Source: Candidatus Poribacteria bacterium (lineage in GTDB: Bacteria; Poribacteria; WGA-4E; WGA-3G). Taken from it: a stretch of 64,000 bases of DNA. Where the stretch lies: the NCBI GenBank assembly GCA_022826805.1, contig JAJDUH010000045.1, positions 186,001-250,000 of the forward strand, in the 5' to 3' direction. The position numbers were made by a program, and so were the translations under genes. Of this stretch, positions 17,586 through 27,163 are shown piece after piece. The notes beneath the pieces were generated by a model. That model did not search any database and was not told the origin of the DNA. It saw nothing but the letters and a program-made list of their open reading frames with translations. Position 1 is the first letter of the stretch; each line of letters opens with the position of its first letter.

Positions 17586-19070
17586 CTAAAAATCCGTGCT
17601 AATACCTACCATGAATGAGGTTTTGTGAATTGGTTCAAATTGGGAGCTACCCATTGCTGTTTCAACACGTCTGAACGTGTATTCGCGGATAGCAATTGTT
17701 TCAAACGGTGGTAAGATTTCATAACGAACCTCTACACTGAATGCCGACTTCTCGTCCAAATCGAAAAGATCCACAACGAAATTTGTCTCGCCTGCCTCGC
17801 CAATATCCCGTTTCGTATAGAACGCCCGCAACGAAAGACGCGGCACTAAGCCTGATTCTGTAATCCCCATATAGAGTTTGGGTTGGCTGTTGGTGTAATC
17901 CTCAAGTGTACCTAAGAAATGAATTTGCGGCAACGGATGCCAGATAAACTGTGAGAAGAAACCGCGTCTGGGTTCCGTTATTGTTTCCAAGCCGAAAAAT
18001 TGTGGTATATCAGGCACTGGTGATAGCGATTTCGCCGATTCGTATGTATAATCGAATACGGAAGGCGTGTATCCATCTCCGAAGATGCGGTATTCAATTT
18101 TGAAAATCGCTTGGGTAAAGTTGAAACCAACACCGACAGCATTGCCCCATGCGAGGTTCGTCGCCGTGAGGTTTTCTTCCCCGCTGATAAGGGCGGGGAA
18201 GCCCATACGGGCTTCATACCGTTGATTTGTTAACAATTCCTCTGATGCCGACGTCTCAGATAAAGTATTCAGAAACGCTATATCGTCATAGAGGTCAAGC
18301 CGAAAAGTACTCGTTTCAAAGATCGGAAATCCCACATCAAGTCCAACCGCACTCAACGGTTCCTCCCCTACTTCCTGAAAATCCGGGTTTATGTCGGTGA
18401 GATAGGTGGCACCGAGTTCAAACCGAGTCAGCATATTGTTATTCTCTTCCCGTTGGAACGGACGCCAAAATACACGTCCACCGAAAATTGTAGGATTGCC
18501 GATGTCATTGAGCATCGTCTCAGCTCCGAAACGATTTTCAGAATTTCTAAGATTCACACGCAATCCGCGTCGGTCATAGTTAGAATAACCTGACATGATC
18601 GAACCGTGCCCAATTGTCAGATAGTCCAATTCCCCGAAGCGAAAATAGAATGGATCATAAGGCTGTCCGTAGCGAATGTAACGGACAAGCCTTAACCAAG
18701 TGCTTGGACTGTCCCACGATTCGCCATCCTCAGCGAGGATTTGAGGCTCTGCCCCCTCTGCGTACGGGTTGTAGAGTAAAATTAGATCTAATCCGACACC
18801 GATTTTTCCAAGTGGTATATCGGGTTGGAGTTGCAGTTGAACATAAGCATCACCGTTAATAAAGGTTAAACCGCCGCTGTACAATCCGCTTGTTAGAAAA
18901 TCGGAGTGTCCCATCGCCGATAGACCTTTGTCTCCTTCGGCAAGGGCAGTTTGCGGTTCATTTTGGGCAGGAAGTGATCGGATGAGAAAAAGCAATAAAA
19001 TGGCAATTGTTGAGGATACAGAAAGACACTTTCGGATTTTCCCAGTTGAGAAAACGCTGTTCACACTCAT
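17586..19070 (-). CDS. Outer-membrane beta-barrel protein, unrecognised family
   Basis: 494 residues. Signal peptide with hydrophobic run at about 20-33 and cleavage near SLPAQ. The remainder alternates polar and aromatic residues in beta strands (FYFRFGELDYLTIGHGS, RRGLRVNLRN and many others) and ends MVGISTDF with terminal Phe, consistent with a barrel of 14 or more strands. Its ATG overlaps the TGA of the ABC ATPase gene (ATGA), so it is co-translated with an FtsX-type exporter. I infer an outer-membrane component or cargo of that system; no homologue is recognised. Confidence 0.65.
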   Translation of the reverse strand: MSVNSVFSTGKIRKCLSVSSTIAILLLFLIRSLPAQNEPQTALAEGDKGLSAMGHSDFLTSGLYSGGLTFINGDAYVQLQLQPDIPLGKIGVGLDLILLYNPYAEGAEPQILAEDGESWDSPSTWLRLVRYIRYGQPYDPFYFRFGELDYLTIGHGSIMSGYSNYDRRGLRVNLRNSENRFGAETMLNDIGNPTIFGGRVFWRPFQREENNNMLTRFELGATYLTDINPDFQEVGEEPLSAVGLDVGFPIFETSTFRLDLYDDIAFLNTLSETSASEELLTNQRYEARMGFPALISGEENLTATNLAWGNAVGVGFNFTQAIFKIEYRIFGDGYTPSVFDYTYESAKSLSPVPDIPQFFGLETITEPRRGFFSQFIWHPLPQIHFLGTLEDYTNSQPKLYMGITESGLVPRLSLRAFYTKRDIGEAGETNFVVDLFDLDEKSAFSVEVRYEILPPFETIAIREYTFRRVETAMGSSQFEPIHKTSFMVGISTDF

Positions 19071-19741
19071 ACAGCGACAATCCTTCCATCTTTCATCTGG
19101 ATAATACGATCGGCGTTGTTCTTTAATCCTTCGTGATGTGTCACAATGGCGACAGTCGTTTGATATTCCTGACGTAGTTCTTGAATCAGGCTCATCAAAT
19201 TATCGCTCTGGCGACTATCTAAGTTAGCAGTCGGTTCATCGGCAAAGATGATTTTCGGTTGGTTGGCGAGTGCCCGGGCAAAAGAGACACGCTGTTTTTC
19301 ACCGCCGGAGAGTTGGGCGGGACGGTGATGAAGTCGTTCAATTAAACCGACCTGCGTGAGGAGTTCCATTGCGCGATTTTCTGCTTCCTCGGTTTGTGTC
19401 CGAGCGAGATCCATCGCTACCATGACGTTTTCGAGCGCAGTGAGGTAGGGGAGTAGGTGGAACAACTGAAATACGAACCCGATCTTCTCGCGGCGAATGA
19501 TACTCATATCTTGCCCGGCGGGGTTAATCGGTTCACCATCAATACGGATCTGACCGGCATCAGGCGTTAAAATACAGCCGAGAAGACTAATTAGCGTTGT
19601 CTTTCCACAACCGCTGTCGCCCATAATCATCACGAGTTCTCGCGCTTCGATAGTAATGTCAACCGAATCAATAGCGACGACTGTTGCGTCGCCTGTACCG
19701 AACCGTTTGGTTAAGCCGTTCCCTTCTACTATTGCTGCCAT
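19067..19741 (-). CDS. LolD/MacB-type ABC transporter ATPase
   Basis: 224 residues, single nucleotide-binding domain of the LolD/MacB/FtsE group. Walker A GDSGCGKTT, Q-loop FVFQLFHLLPYLTALENV, signature LSGGEKQR, Walker B IIFADEPTANLD and H-loop VTHHE. The FQxFxLLPxLTxxENV pattern is typical of MacB-like mechanotransducing exporters. It overlaps the downstream barrel gene by 4 bp and lies 157 bp downstream of the FtsX-type permease on the same strand. Confidence 0.92.
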   Translation of the reverse strand: MAAIVEGNGLTKRFGTGDATVVAIDSVDITIEARELVMIMGDSGCGKTTLISLLGCILTPDAGQIRIDGEPINPAGQDMSIIRREKIGFVFQLFHLLPYLTALENVMVAMDLARTQTEEAENRAMELLTQVGLIERLHHRPAQLSGGEKQRVSFARALANQPKIIFADEPTANLDSRQSDNLMSLIQELRQEYQTTVAIVTHHEGLKNNADRIIQMKDGRIVAV

Positions 19742-19898
19742 ACTTTATGTACCCTTTTAGCGATCGTGTCTGGACGATGACCTCCCAGCATTGCTCTAAA
19801 ATTGGTGAAAAACCTGTTTCAAATTATAGAAGGCTTGTTCACAATTAGAATACTGCAAGGACAACGGACGCAGCAGATCAGATTCAATAATTAAAAAA

Positions 19899-21029
19899 TT
19901 AAATCTCACCGCGGAAGGCAATCATTGGATCCACCGTGATTGCCTTCCGCGCCGCCAAATAACCGCTGCCACAACACACAATAAAACTGATGCACGCAAC
20001 GATGATTGATTCGACAAAATTGATCTTAACGAAAATGGGTGCCGCTGCTGCAAAAACGTAAGATAGGGCGAGTCCAAGGATCACACCGACAGCGGACATC
20101 AGCGCGACCTGTTTTAGCAGGAGCGACATGACGTAGCTATTTGCAGCACCTATCGCTTTCAACACTCCGATTTCCTGCGTCTTCTCAAGCATCGTTACAT
20201 ACGTAATCATGCCAACAAGAATACCCGCTGCCAACCAAAGCATCACTCGCAAGAATTGCACCGCCTTCATCGGTTCATCAACATAGTATTCAATGATGTT
20301 CCCCACTGTCTGTCCTAAGGTGCGCGTTTCAATCGTTTCAAATTCATCGTATTGGGTTGCCACCTCTGGAATCGGAAAATTCTCATTGACTTTGGCAATC
20401 ATCATATTAACGTGCGGTGTATTGCCGAGTAAAAGCTTCTGAGCGATGCGGACATCCATAAAGAGGAGCGGCGTGTCCAAAACGAACATCAGACTGCTCG
20501 TTTTCCCGACAACCCGCACCTTTTCATCGCCGAGTGTAATCTGCTCACCGATCTCCAAACCCATTTTTTCATCGACCACCACCTCATAAGGGACTGGGTC
20601 CTCAGGTCTATAGTCTTCAAAGTTACTGGGTGTAAACATTCTCCCCTCAATGGCTCGTTTGGGTCCACCGAGTTGTCCGAGTTTGTAGCCGACAACAATC
20701 GCTTTGGTGGATTTCCCCCGGACAGTGGGACGGGCTTGTGCAAAAATGAGCGGAGACGCAGAATTCGGGACTAATCCCTGTCCTGCATTCAGGAACGCCA
20801 TGTACTCCTCAACAACGAGAGAGAACCCGATAAAGGCACCACCAGAACCTTCAGCAGAAATCCAGAGGTCTGCCCCTGTCGATTCGACGTATTGGCGTGC
20901 TTGGATACGCATGCCGTTCATTATACCGCCTAACAACAAGATGAGCGAAATCAGCACGGTGATACCGAGAGCTGTTAGTACAACTCTTGCTTGACGATAC
21001 CGCATGTCTTTGAGGAATAGTGTCTTCAT
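19899..21029 (-). CDS. FtsX/MacB-type ABC transporter permease
   Basis: 376 residues with the four-helix FtsX topology: TM1 about 18-38, a ~220-residue periplasmic domain (MacB_PCD-like), then three helices in the C-terminal third around LWLAAGILVGMITYV, VALMSAVGVILGLALSYV and IIVACISFIVCCGSGYLA. EKTQEIGVLKAIGAANSYV is the conserved FtsX coupling segment. Members move lipoproteins, peptides or small molecules from the inner membrane. ATPase and barrel genes follow. The 19742-19898 gap holds no gene that I can see. Confidence 0.88.
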   Translation of the reverse strand: MKTLFLKDMRYRQARVVLTALGITVLISLILLLGGIMNGMRIQARQYVESTGADLWISAEGSGGAFIGFSLVVEEYMAFLNAGQGLVPNSASPLIFAQARPTVRGKSTKAIVVGYKLGQLGGPKRAIEGRMFTPSNFEDYRPEDPVPYEVVVDEKMGLEIGEQITLGDEKVRVVGKTSSLMFVLDTPLLFMDVRIAQKLLLGNTPHVNMMIAKVNENFPIPEVATQYDEFETIETRTLGQTVGNIIEYYVDEPMKAVQFLRVMLWLAAGILVGMITYVTMLEKTQEIGVLKAIGAANSYVMSLLLKQVALMSAVGVILGLALSYVFAAAAPIFVKINFVESIIVACISFIVCCGSGYLAARKAITVDPMIAFRGEI

Positions 21030-21136
21030 ATTTTTAACAATTGGGTCTCTGATCGGTTTTGTCCGTTGTCCAAAATCAGTTTTCGATGCCTTTATAGATG
21101 GTTTGCTACCAGTTAAGAGTTAAAAATGTCGTTCTT

Positions 21137-22033
21137 TCACAAAGCAGCAAGTCTTTCAGGCATTGTCTGCCGTTTGCGACGGTGCAATTGGACGTGATCG
21201 AGATACGCCTCTGCATCCGTTTCAGTACCCGTGTCGCGTTCGAGGAAAAGTGGGAACTCAGACGCTGGTGGCTTGGCGTTATGATAGGCGTTGCTGTAGC
21301 TTCGCATGATGATCCGTTGTTCACGGTTGAGCGTCTCCAACCACTCTGGTGAGGAATGGAACCGGTCGGCTGGCGTTAGCCACGAAGGGCAATAGGCGAC
21401 GAAGATATTGTAGCGTACCACATCGCTTTCGTTCGGCTCTACACGATGCCAGATGCTGGAGTGCATTACCGTCATTGTCCCCTTACGCGGGCGGACAACC
21501 ATTTCCCCAGGAATGCTTTCATGTGTGTCGTAGCCGTCCATGTACTGATGACGATGGCTTCCGGGTAGCACAACAAGGTTGCCCATCTTCGGTCTCGGCA
21601 GATCGGTTAGCCAATACCCTACTTTGATTTGCAACGGCAAGTTGGGCGAAAACACGCCATAGGGTAATGCTCGTGCACCGTCAGGGTGCCATTGGTTGTA
21701 TTGTTTGCCGCCAGGAGGTCTCAAGAAAAACTGACTTATATGGAGTTTGAGGAGTTCGCCGAAAAGGTCATACGCATAACCGACATGCCGTTCATGATCG
21801 ATTAATCCGGCAAAAACAGGATCGCGTTCAACGATATTCTGCATGCCGAGATAGCCACCTGGTGTATACTTAGGATTGGTAGCAGCGACACGGTCTATTG
21901 CGTCAATATAGGTTTCGATTTCTTCATCGGAGATGGCATCTTCAATGAAGATAATGCCATCTTCGTTAAAGGTTTTCCACTGTTCCGCGGTAAAACCGGG
22001 TGGTGCAACACGATATTTTTGTTCGGTTTCCAT
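21137..22033 (-). CDS. Phytanoyl-CoA dioxygenase family protein
   Basis: 298-residue Fe(II)/2-oxoglutarate-dependent oxygenase of the PhyH family. Iron ligands: HxD in WHPDGAR and distal H in WHRVEPNESD; the arginine a few residues later (VVRYNIF) fits 2-oxoglutarate binding. LPGSHRHQYMDG is the conserved block between them. Substrate unknown; this family is strongly expanded in Poribacteria-type genomes. Start ATG 22033 has GGGAG 7 nt upstream. Monocistronic by position. The 22034-22208 gap has no gene. Confidence 0.9.
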   Translation of the reverse strand: METEQKYRVAPPGFTAEQWKTFNEDGIIFIEDAISDEEIETYIDAIDRVAATNPKYTPGGYLGMQNIVERDPVFAGLIDHERHVGYAYDLFGELLKLHISQFFLRPPGGKQYNQWHPDGARALPYGVFSPNLPLQIKVGYWLTDLPRPKMGNLVVLPGSHRHQYMDGYDTHESIPGEMVVRPRKGTMTVMHSSIWHRVEPNESDVVRYNIFVAYCPSWLTPADRFHSSPEWLETLNREQRIIMRSYSNAYHNAKPPASEFPLFLERDTGTETDAEAYLDHVQLHRRKRQTMPERLAAL

Positions 22034-22208
22034 TTAAAAACTCCCTTCGTTTAGTTTTTAGCAAATTCTGTGCCAGTCGGTACAGGACTACTCTGGCGAG
22101 GTTCTTTGCGAAATGTTCAGAAACACTGCACAAAACTGTGCAGATTCTGCATCCAACGGCACGAAATAGGGCAAATGCCCGACCTCCACATTTAAGGATT
22201 GGTATTAA

Positions 22209-22673
22209 TTAGTTGCCGTTTGCTATTAAAGATTGCGTGAACGCTTCAAGGGTTTGTACCTGTGCCGCTGTGCGCAGTAACTGTCTGAGCTGCCGCAACT
22301 CGGTAACTCTCTCAAGTGCTGGCTTTAAGGCTTGCGCGACACTGGGCTGGAATCGCACCTCCAGAACATCAATGATGCTTTCAATGGTGCTTTCCCGCAT
22401 GCCCTGTTCAAGTCCTTGTTCAAGTCCTTGTTCAAGTGCCTCTTGCGTGCGGCGTTCTGTCTCCGCTTCAAGGCGTTTTGTCGCTCTTTCAAGGTGGTGT
22501 TGGAAAAAAGTAGATTCTTGCACAATCTCCTCCTTTATCAATTGATTCACGAGTGCTTCATCATAAGCTAAAGCACTGAGGATACCGAGTGTTGCCACAA
22601 GGTCATCTCGTACGGCTTTCTCAACAGGGGCGGTCTCGGCGGCTACCACACATCTTCTCAACCACTGCTCCTA
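22209..22673 (-). pseudogene. C-terminal remnant of an Rpn/PD-(D/E)xK transposase-like protein
   Basis: About 155 codons without a credible start: the frame opens after a stop at 22671-22673, and the first possible start is a TTG. Content is a helical tail (LILSALAYDEALVNQLIKEE), a Glu/Gln-rich run EQGLEQGLEQGMRES and a C-terminal helical domain, as in the C-terminal half of Rpn-family/DUF4351 proteins. The nuclease half is missing. Three 12-bp tandem units (TTCAAGTCCTTG type) lie at about 22413-22440. It abuts and overlaps the tail of the DUF4268 gene, so a deletion has joined the two. Confidence 0.55.
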
Positions 22674-23763
22674 ATTCTGGAGGAAGAGGTTTCAGAGATA
22701 TACCTTTGTCATTGCAGTACTTTTGGAATTCAAACCAATATTTCTTAGCCAAATTGTCGTCATAATTTCCTTGTGAATCTGAACCACGCTGTTGATAGCT
22801 TGTGTTCTCTGGCGCAGCGGTTGTCGGTGAGCGATAATCACTTTGGGTACACTCTGAGATTCGTGTTCGGAAAACGTTATCTAATTTTTCAAGAGTTTTT
22901 TGTAGCCACTCAAATTGGTTGGGCCAGTCTGCTTTGTCCCTTGTAATACGACGATTGTATAAACCTATTTGAGGGAATGGGCTGTATCCAGGACTTCTAT
23001 CCCATTCAAGTCGCTGTTCAAATTCAGCTTCAATAGAATGCTGCTGTTCTTTTAGCCTGTCAAAGTATAATTCGGCATCCGTCCCTTTCAGACAGAGTTT
23101 AGCAGCAATCTGTGTATGATTAGCCCCGCGCCATGCAGCAAACCAGATATCCTCAAAACTTTCGATATAAAAACCAAAGTAGTCGGAATGCCTATCCTCA
23201 TCCCACTCCCAAGGCTTAAGCACACTACTATTTTCAGCCCAGTATTCACGGAATGCGGACCAATAGGGTGGCTCCGAACTATATTCACTCGTTGTTTCCG
23301 AATAATCATCAGTCCGTTGATGATACTTATTTTGAGGCTTGGCAATAACAGTGAATTTGGGAATGCAACCTGAATCATCAGTAGGTTTTAGAGTAAGTTC
23401 AATACCGAAAAACCTAAAATTATCATTCATATTATCATTCAACCAATCAAGAGTATTGCGGTGCTCATTCTCAAATTCCGTCGCAATCCAGATAATGGTG
23501 CGTGCCTGCAATTCGGTCGCATAAGTCAGAATTTGTCCAAGATGCTTATGGTCAGTCCTTTCCAATTGGTTCGCGATGATAACGTGTGAATTATCTATTC
23601 TGTTAAGGCATAGAATGTCGGCAAAAAACGGCCCAACAGGGCGTTCCAAATCAAGTTTTGTCCGCAGTATCTTGTCTAATAGGTCCAGGTTTCTCGCTAA
23701 CCACGACGAAAAATTTTCATCTTCCTGCTGCCAGGTTTCGCTTGGATTAAGGTGTTCCCTCAT
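22621..23763 (-). CDS. DUF4268 protein with degenerate nuclease domain and foreign C-terminus
   Basis: 380 residues. N-terminal PD-(D/E)xK-like module with D49 (FFADILCL) and NQLERTDHKHLGQILTYA; the acidic residue normally directly before NQ (IENQ) is Ala64 here, so catalysis may be lost. Residues ~167-310 form the DUF4268 domain (YWSAFREYWAE, then YIESFEDIWFAAWRGANH). The tail YWFEFQKYCNDKGISLKPLPPE looks like the start of a second DUF4268-like unit, cut off and replaced by a short sequence read from the neighbouring remnant. Related proteins are often called restriction-like; role unknown. Confidence 0.7.
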   Translation of the reverse strand: MREHLNPSETWQQEDENFSSWLARNLDLLDKILRTKLDLERPVGPFFADILCLNRIDNSHVIIANQLERTDHKHLGQILTYATELQARTIIWIATEFENEHRNTLDWLNDNMNDNFRFFGIELTLKPTDDSGCIPKFTVIAKPQNKYHQRTDDYSETTSEYSSEPPYWSAFREYWAENSSVLKPWEWDEDRHSDYFGFYIESFEDIWFAAWRGANHTQIAAKLCLKGTDAELYFDRLKEQQHSIEAEFEQRLEWDRSPGYSPFPQIGLYNRRITRDKADWPNQFEWLQKTLEKLDNVFRTRISECTQSDYRSPTTAAPENTSYQQRGSDSQGNYDDNLAKKYWFEFQKYCNDKGISLKPLPPELGAVVEKMCGSRRDRPC

Positions 23764-23846
23764 AATAATTTAGTATTTCCTTGCTATGTAGGCACTACCC
23801 AATGGATGCCTCGTCATTACAATGGACGCTGCCATATCCACAGATG

Positions 23847-26800
23847 TTACTTCACAATTACCATCTTACGCATGAATGAAATATCATCTGCTCTTAATTG
23901 ATAGAAATAGACCCCGCTTGCAACGCGTTCTCCTAAACCGTTACGTCCGTCCCAATACGCCGCACGACTTCGACCGGTATAAAAGCCCGCGGATTGATGA
24001 CCTAATGCCAGATTGCGAACGACAGTGCCTTTCATGTCATAGATGGTAATCTGTACATCGCTGCTGCTGCTGGCTAATTGGTAGGGGATCCACGTTTCTG
24101 GGTTGAAGGGGTTCGGATAATTTGCGAACAACTGTGTACTGTCGGGGGACACCAATGCCAAGAGATTATAAAGAAATGTCAATGTCTGCTGCACTGCGAG
24201 TGAGTTGTCATTTGTCAAGAGTAACAAGTCAATCTGTGCTTGAATCTGATCCCGCTTGAGGTCAGTAACCTTAAACTCAATAGCCGACGGGGCAGCATCT
24301 GATGATTCGTCAAAGTTTTCGATCACGAGTAGTAAATCGTTTCCATCAACAGTTCCACTTGCATCAACATCTGTACGCGGATTTACAGGAGGGCTTTGAC
24401 CTAAGGCTGCTGTTACTAAACCCAAATCAGCATTGTTTACTTTGCCATCCTGATTTACATCGTACTGGGTATAGACAGGCGCATCTCCGACCTCAAAACG
24501 GACAATTTCAGTGAAATCCGCGCGTAAAGTATTACGCGCCTTATCCACTATTTTCATCTCAGCAAGGCCCCATATACCAGGCACACTACCAACGGGCAAT
24601 AGAATTATTTTCTCATAAGTCTTATAGACAGTCGGATCCCCTCGAAAATAAAGCGTATGGAAATCCCTATTTGAAATCCAATGCCATTCACGGTGCATTA
24701 CACCGAGTGGATCCCGCAAATACAAATCTGAATTTGAATAACCACTTATGTTGTCTTTAACTCTGAATGTAATATGAACATTCGTTTCACCATTTGGTGC
24801 TCCAGGATTAGTTGGCTCCGCTGTAATCGTAATATTCTCTAAATCAAGCACGGGCGGCGTGCTATCAGGGCTTGCTGTCTGAATCTTAATAGTAGCAGGT
24901 GGTTCGTCAATTTGCACATCATTATCTGACAGTCTACCCTCATAATTGCTAAAGTACACACCCCGAGGGTTTCCTGCTATATCCCTCATTCCAATATGAT
25001 TAACAGCATACATTCCACTTTCATGGTAATCAGGAACCTGAAGTTTAGCAGATACCTCTATTATCCCGTCCACCTGCTGATTAAATTCGTACCCATATTC
25101 AAAAATTTCCCGAGAATATGTTGCTTGAACTTCATCATTCAATTTGGCAGTAACATGCTTCAGACTGTTTTCTTCCTTGACTAACCATGTAACCCTAACT
25201 ACTTGGTATTCACCACCTTCTCTAACTGATTCTGAATCAGTTGACTTGCGTAAAGAAAGCTTCAGTGAATTTGGCACGTACTCTGGCGGTTCACAGTCTG
25301 CGAGTGGATTATCGATATAGAGTTGCCATCCAAAATCAGATCGAGATTCATATCGGGCATTATTATTTGCATCTGTTATACTAACTTGGTCTGGCATCCA
25401 ATATCCATTCGGGGCATATTTTGATACTTTTTCTGGATTACTGCGAAGAATGTGTGACGATTCAACACGTTGTCCATTGGAATCGATAGGATAAAGGTAA
25501 ACATCAATATAAGAATTCTTTCCGCTAAAAATCCTAGTAAATCCTTCATAAGCATGATCAAGATCACTTTCACTATGTATCTCTACTTCTATCGTCACAA
25601 ATTTATCTTCTTCCGGTTCCCCCTCAACTTGTATATCCACGCGTATAATCCGTCCCGGATATACATAGTCAGGATAGAGGTTGTAGACCTCAAATGTCAA
25701 ATCCTCGCGTATCTTAGAAATATAGCGAGTCCCGTGCATAACTCGGTTTTGAATAAATTCGTACTTGGCAGGAGAACGTGAGCGCAACTTATTTGGTCTG
25801 ACAATATAGAAACTAATACTTTCCGCCATATCCTCATCTGGATTTACGCCATGCGCGTATGCAGAAACGAACTCGACCTGTTTGGTCGTCGACCAACCAT
25901 CTTTATCATCAGGGTTCTCATACCATCCACCGATTTCGATCCAATCTTGCTTCAGTTGGTCATCAAACATATATTCCCACATGAAATGTGCCTTCTCATG
26001 TAGTACAAGACGATGAATATAATCTAACGCTTGTTCTTTGAAAGCTGATTCCATGAACTCTATATACCCTGAACCCGTCCATGCGACAGCAGGTGCTTCT
26101 GGATAAATTGGATGTGGAGTACCATCCAATCGCCGTACAAGATATTTCAATCCTGGTGTTTTGAGCATTCCTGATGGAAATTCTTCAAGCATTGATAATA
26201 TAGCTATCAGTTCTTCATTTTTGAATTCAGAAAAACGTCCGGCGTGTTCAGCAGTTGTATACTTTGTGAGCTCACTATAATCGGGGATATTCACGCTAAC
26301 GGCGTAGCGTTCTTGCAATATGCGTCCAAGGGCATATCTATCCGCACCATCGTCTGTTACGAACCGAACAACAGCTCGATGAAGCCGCTTGGAAAAATAC
26401 CTCCCCCGGACCCCTTCTATTTTTGCTAACAACGGTTTTGCATATACAAACGCTTCCCTGGTAATAGTGACAATTCGCTGTCCAGCATGATATTCTACTG
26501 AAATATCGTTCTGTATATGTCGATCGCTTAATCTCCATATAGATGCATCAATTTCCGGAATTTCATTATAAAGATTATTCGTCCTTTGTGGTATAGATTC
26601 AAAAGTTTTAAGCAAACGGTCAGCGTAACCTTGATCCCATCCGACGTCAAGATATACAGAATACTTTCGCATTAAATGTAAAGACGCACTATGTGACGCG
26701 ACCTGTATTGGTTCATCCAGCAATGTTACCTCTACAGGTTCAACAATGGTAGCACTTTCACTGCCTTCGGGAGTTTCGTCTATCTCCCAATGGTAGGTAA

Positions 26801-26918
26801 AAGGAGCACTTTGAGCGTCGGGATTACAAATCCCTCCTACCAGAAAACCCACTAAAATTAGCGCGAATCTGAAAGTTTTTATCATTTTTTTGATTTCAGG
26901 ATAGGTTGGCGTAGGCAT
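23847..26918 (-). CDS. Large secreted HExxH protein with dockerin-like repeats and sorting-type C-terminus
   Basis: 1023 residues. ATG 26918 is chosen because GGAG lies 7 nt upstream. Signal peptide about 12-35. HEKAH at 307-311 with E366 (DMAESISFY) downstream resembles a gluzincin zinc site, so a metallopeptidase is plausible. Beta-sandwich regions follow. Two EF-hand-like dockerin units at ~818-870 (DVNQDGKVNNAD, DVDASGTVDGND). C-terminal ~95 residues carry NYPNPFNPETWIPYQL and end SFMRKMVIVK, like FlgD-Ig/type IX sorting domains. Probably exported to the surface. No secretion gene is nearby. A dispersed palindrome overlaps the signal-peptide codons. Confidence 0.7.
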   Translation of the reverse strand: MPTPTYPEIKKMIKTFRFALILVGFLVGGICNPDAQSAPFTYHWEIDETPEGSESATIVEPVEVTLLDEPIQVASHSASLHLMRKYSVYLDVGWDQGYADRLLKTFESIPQRTNNLYNEIPEIDASIWRLSDRHIQNDISVEYHAGQRIVTITREAFVYAKPLLAKIEGVRGRYFSKRLHRAVVRFVTDDGADRYALGRILQERYAVSVNIPDYSELTKYTTAEHAGRFSEFKNEELIAILSMLEEFPSGMLKTPGLKYLVRRLDGTPHPIYPEAPAVAWTGSGYIEFMESAFKEQALDYIHRLVLHEKAHFMWEYMFDDQLKQDWIEIGGWYENPDDKDGWSTTKQVEFVSAYAHGVNPDEDMAESISFYIVRPNKLRSRSPAKYEFIQNRVMHGTRYISKIREDLTFEVYNLYPDYVYPGRIIRVDIQVEGEPEEDKFVTIEVEIHSESDLDHAYEGFTRIFSGKNSYIDVYLYPIDSNGQRVESSHILRSNPEKVSKYAPNGYWMPDQVSITDANNNARYESRSDFGWQLYIDNPLADCEPPEYVPNSLKLSLRKSTDSESVREGGEYQVVRVTWLVKEENSLKHVTAKLNDEVQATYSREIFEYGYEFNQQVDGIIEVSAKLQVPDYHESGMYAVNHIGMRDIAGNPRGVYFSNYEGRLSDNDVQIDEPPATIKIQTASPDSTPPVLDLENITITAEPTNPGAPNGETNVHITFRVKDNISGYSNSDLYLRDPLGVMHREWHWISNRDFHTLYFRGDPTVYKTYEKIILLPVGSVPGIWGLAEMKIVDKARNTLRADFTEIVRFEVGDAPVYTQYDVNQDGKVNNADLGLVTAALGQSPPVNPRTDVDASGTVDGNDLLLVIENFDESSDAAPSAIEFKVTDLKRDQIQAQIDLLLLTNDNSLAVQQTLTFLYNLLALVSPDSTQLFANYPNPFNPETWIPYQLASSSSDVQITIYDMKGTVVRNLALGHQSAGFYTGRSRAAYWDGRNGLGERVASGVYFYQLRADDISFMRKMVIVK
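26817..26843 (+). repeat. GTCGGGATT...AATCCCTCCTAC palindrome, copy 1 (inside coding sequence)
   Basis: GTCGGGATTACAAATCCCTCCTACCAG; stem GGGATT/AATCCC. It lies within the signal-peptide region of the HExxH protein (encoding LVGGICNPDAQ). Sister copies: 62010-62037 and, diverged, 62934-62962. Confidence 0.6.
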
Positions 26919-27025
26919 GGACATTCTCCATAAACAGCTTAAATCAGAATGAGGTGTTAGCATTAAGAATACCACATTGTATGGAAAGCGTCAACATTTA
27001 TGGTGAATTATGAAAGTAAAAAACT

Positions 27026-27054
27026 TTGACTTAAAATGTTAAAAAATGTAGAAT
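27026..27054 (+). promoter_or_regulatory. Sigma70-type promoter for the membrane protein gene
   Basis: TTGACT (27026-27031), 17-bp spacer, TAGAAT (27049-27054). Predicted start near 27061 gives a leader of about 100 nt before ATG 27164. Confidence 0.6.
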
Positions 27055-27163
27055 ACCCGTAAATTTGGTAAATTTTTTCTAATACGTGAGCAACAGGGCT
27101 ATATCCAATTTCGTTTCTTGGGACAAGATTCAACTACACCCAACCGGGTTAAAGGAGAAAATC

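Noticed and set aside
22406..22440. Tandem 12-bp repeat as a regulatory satellite
   Set aside because: It is the in-frame Glu-Gln-Gly-Leu coding repeat common in the C-terminal part of this protein family.
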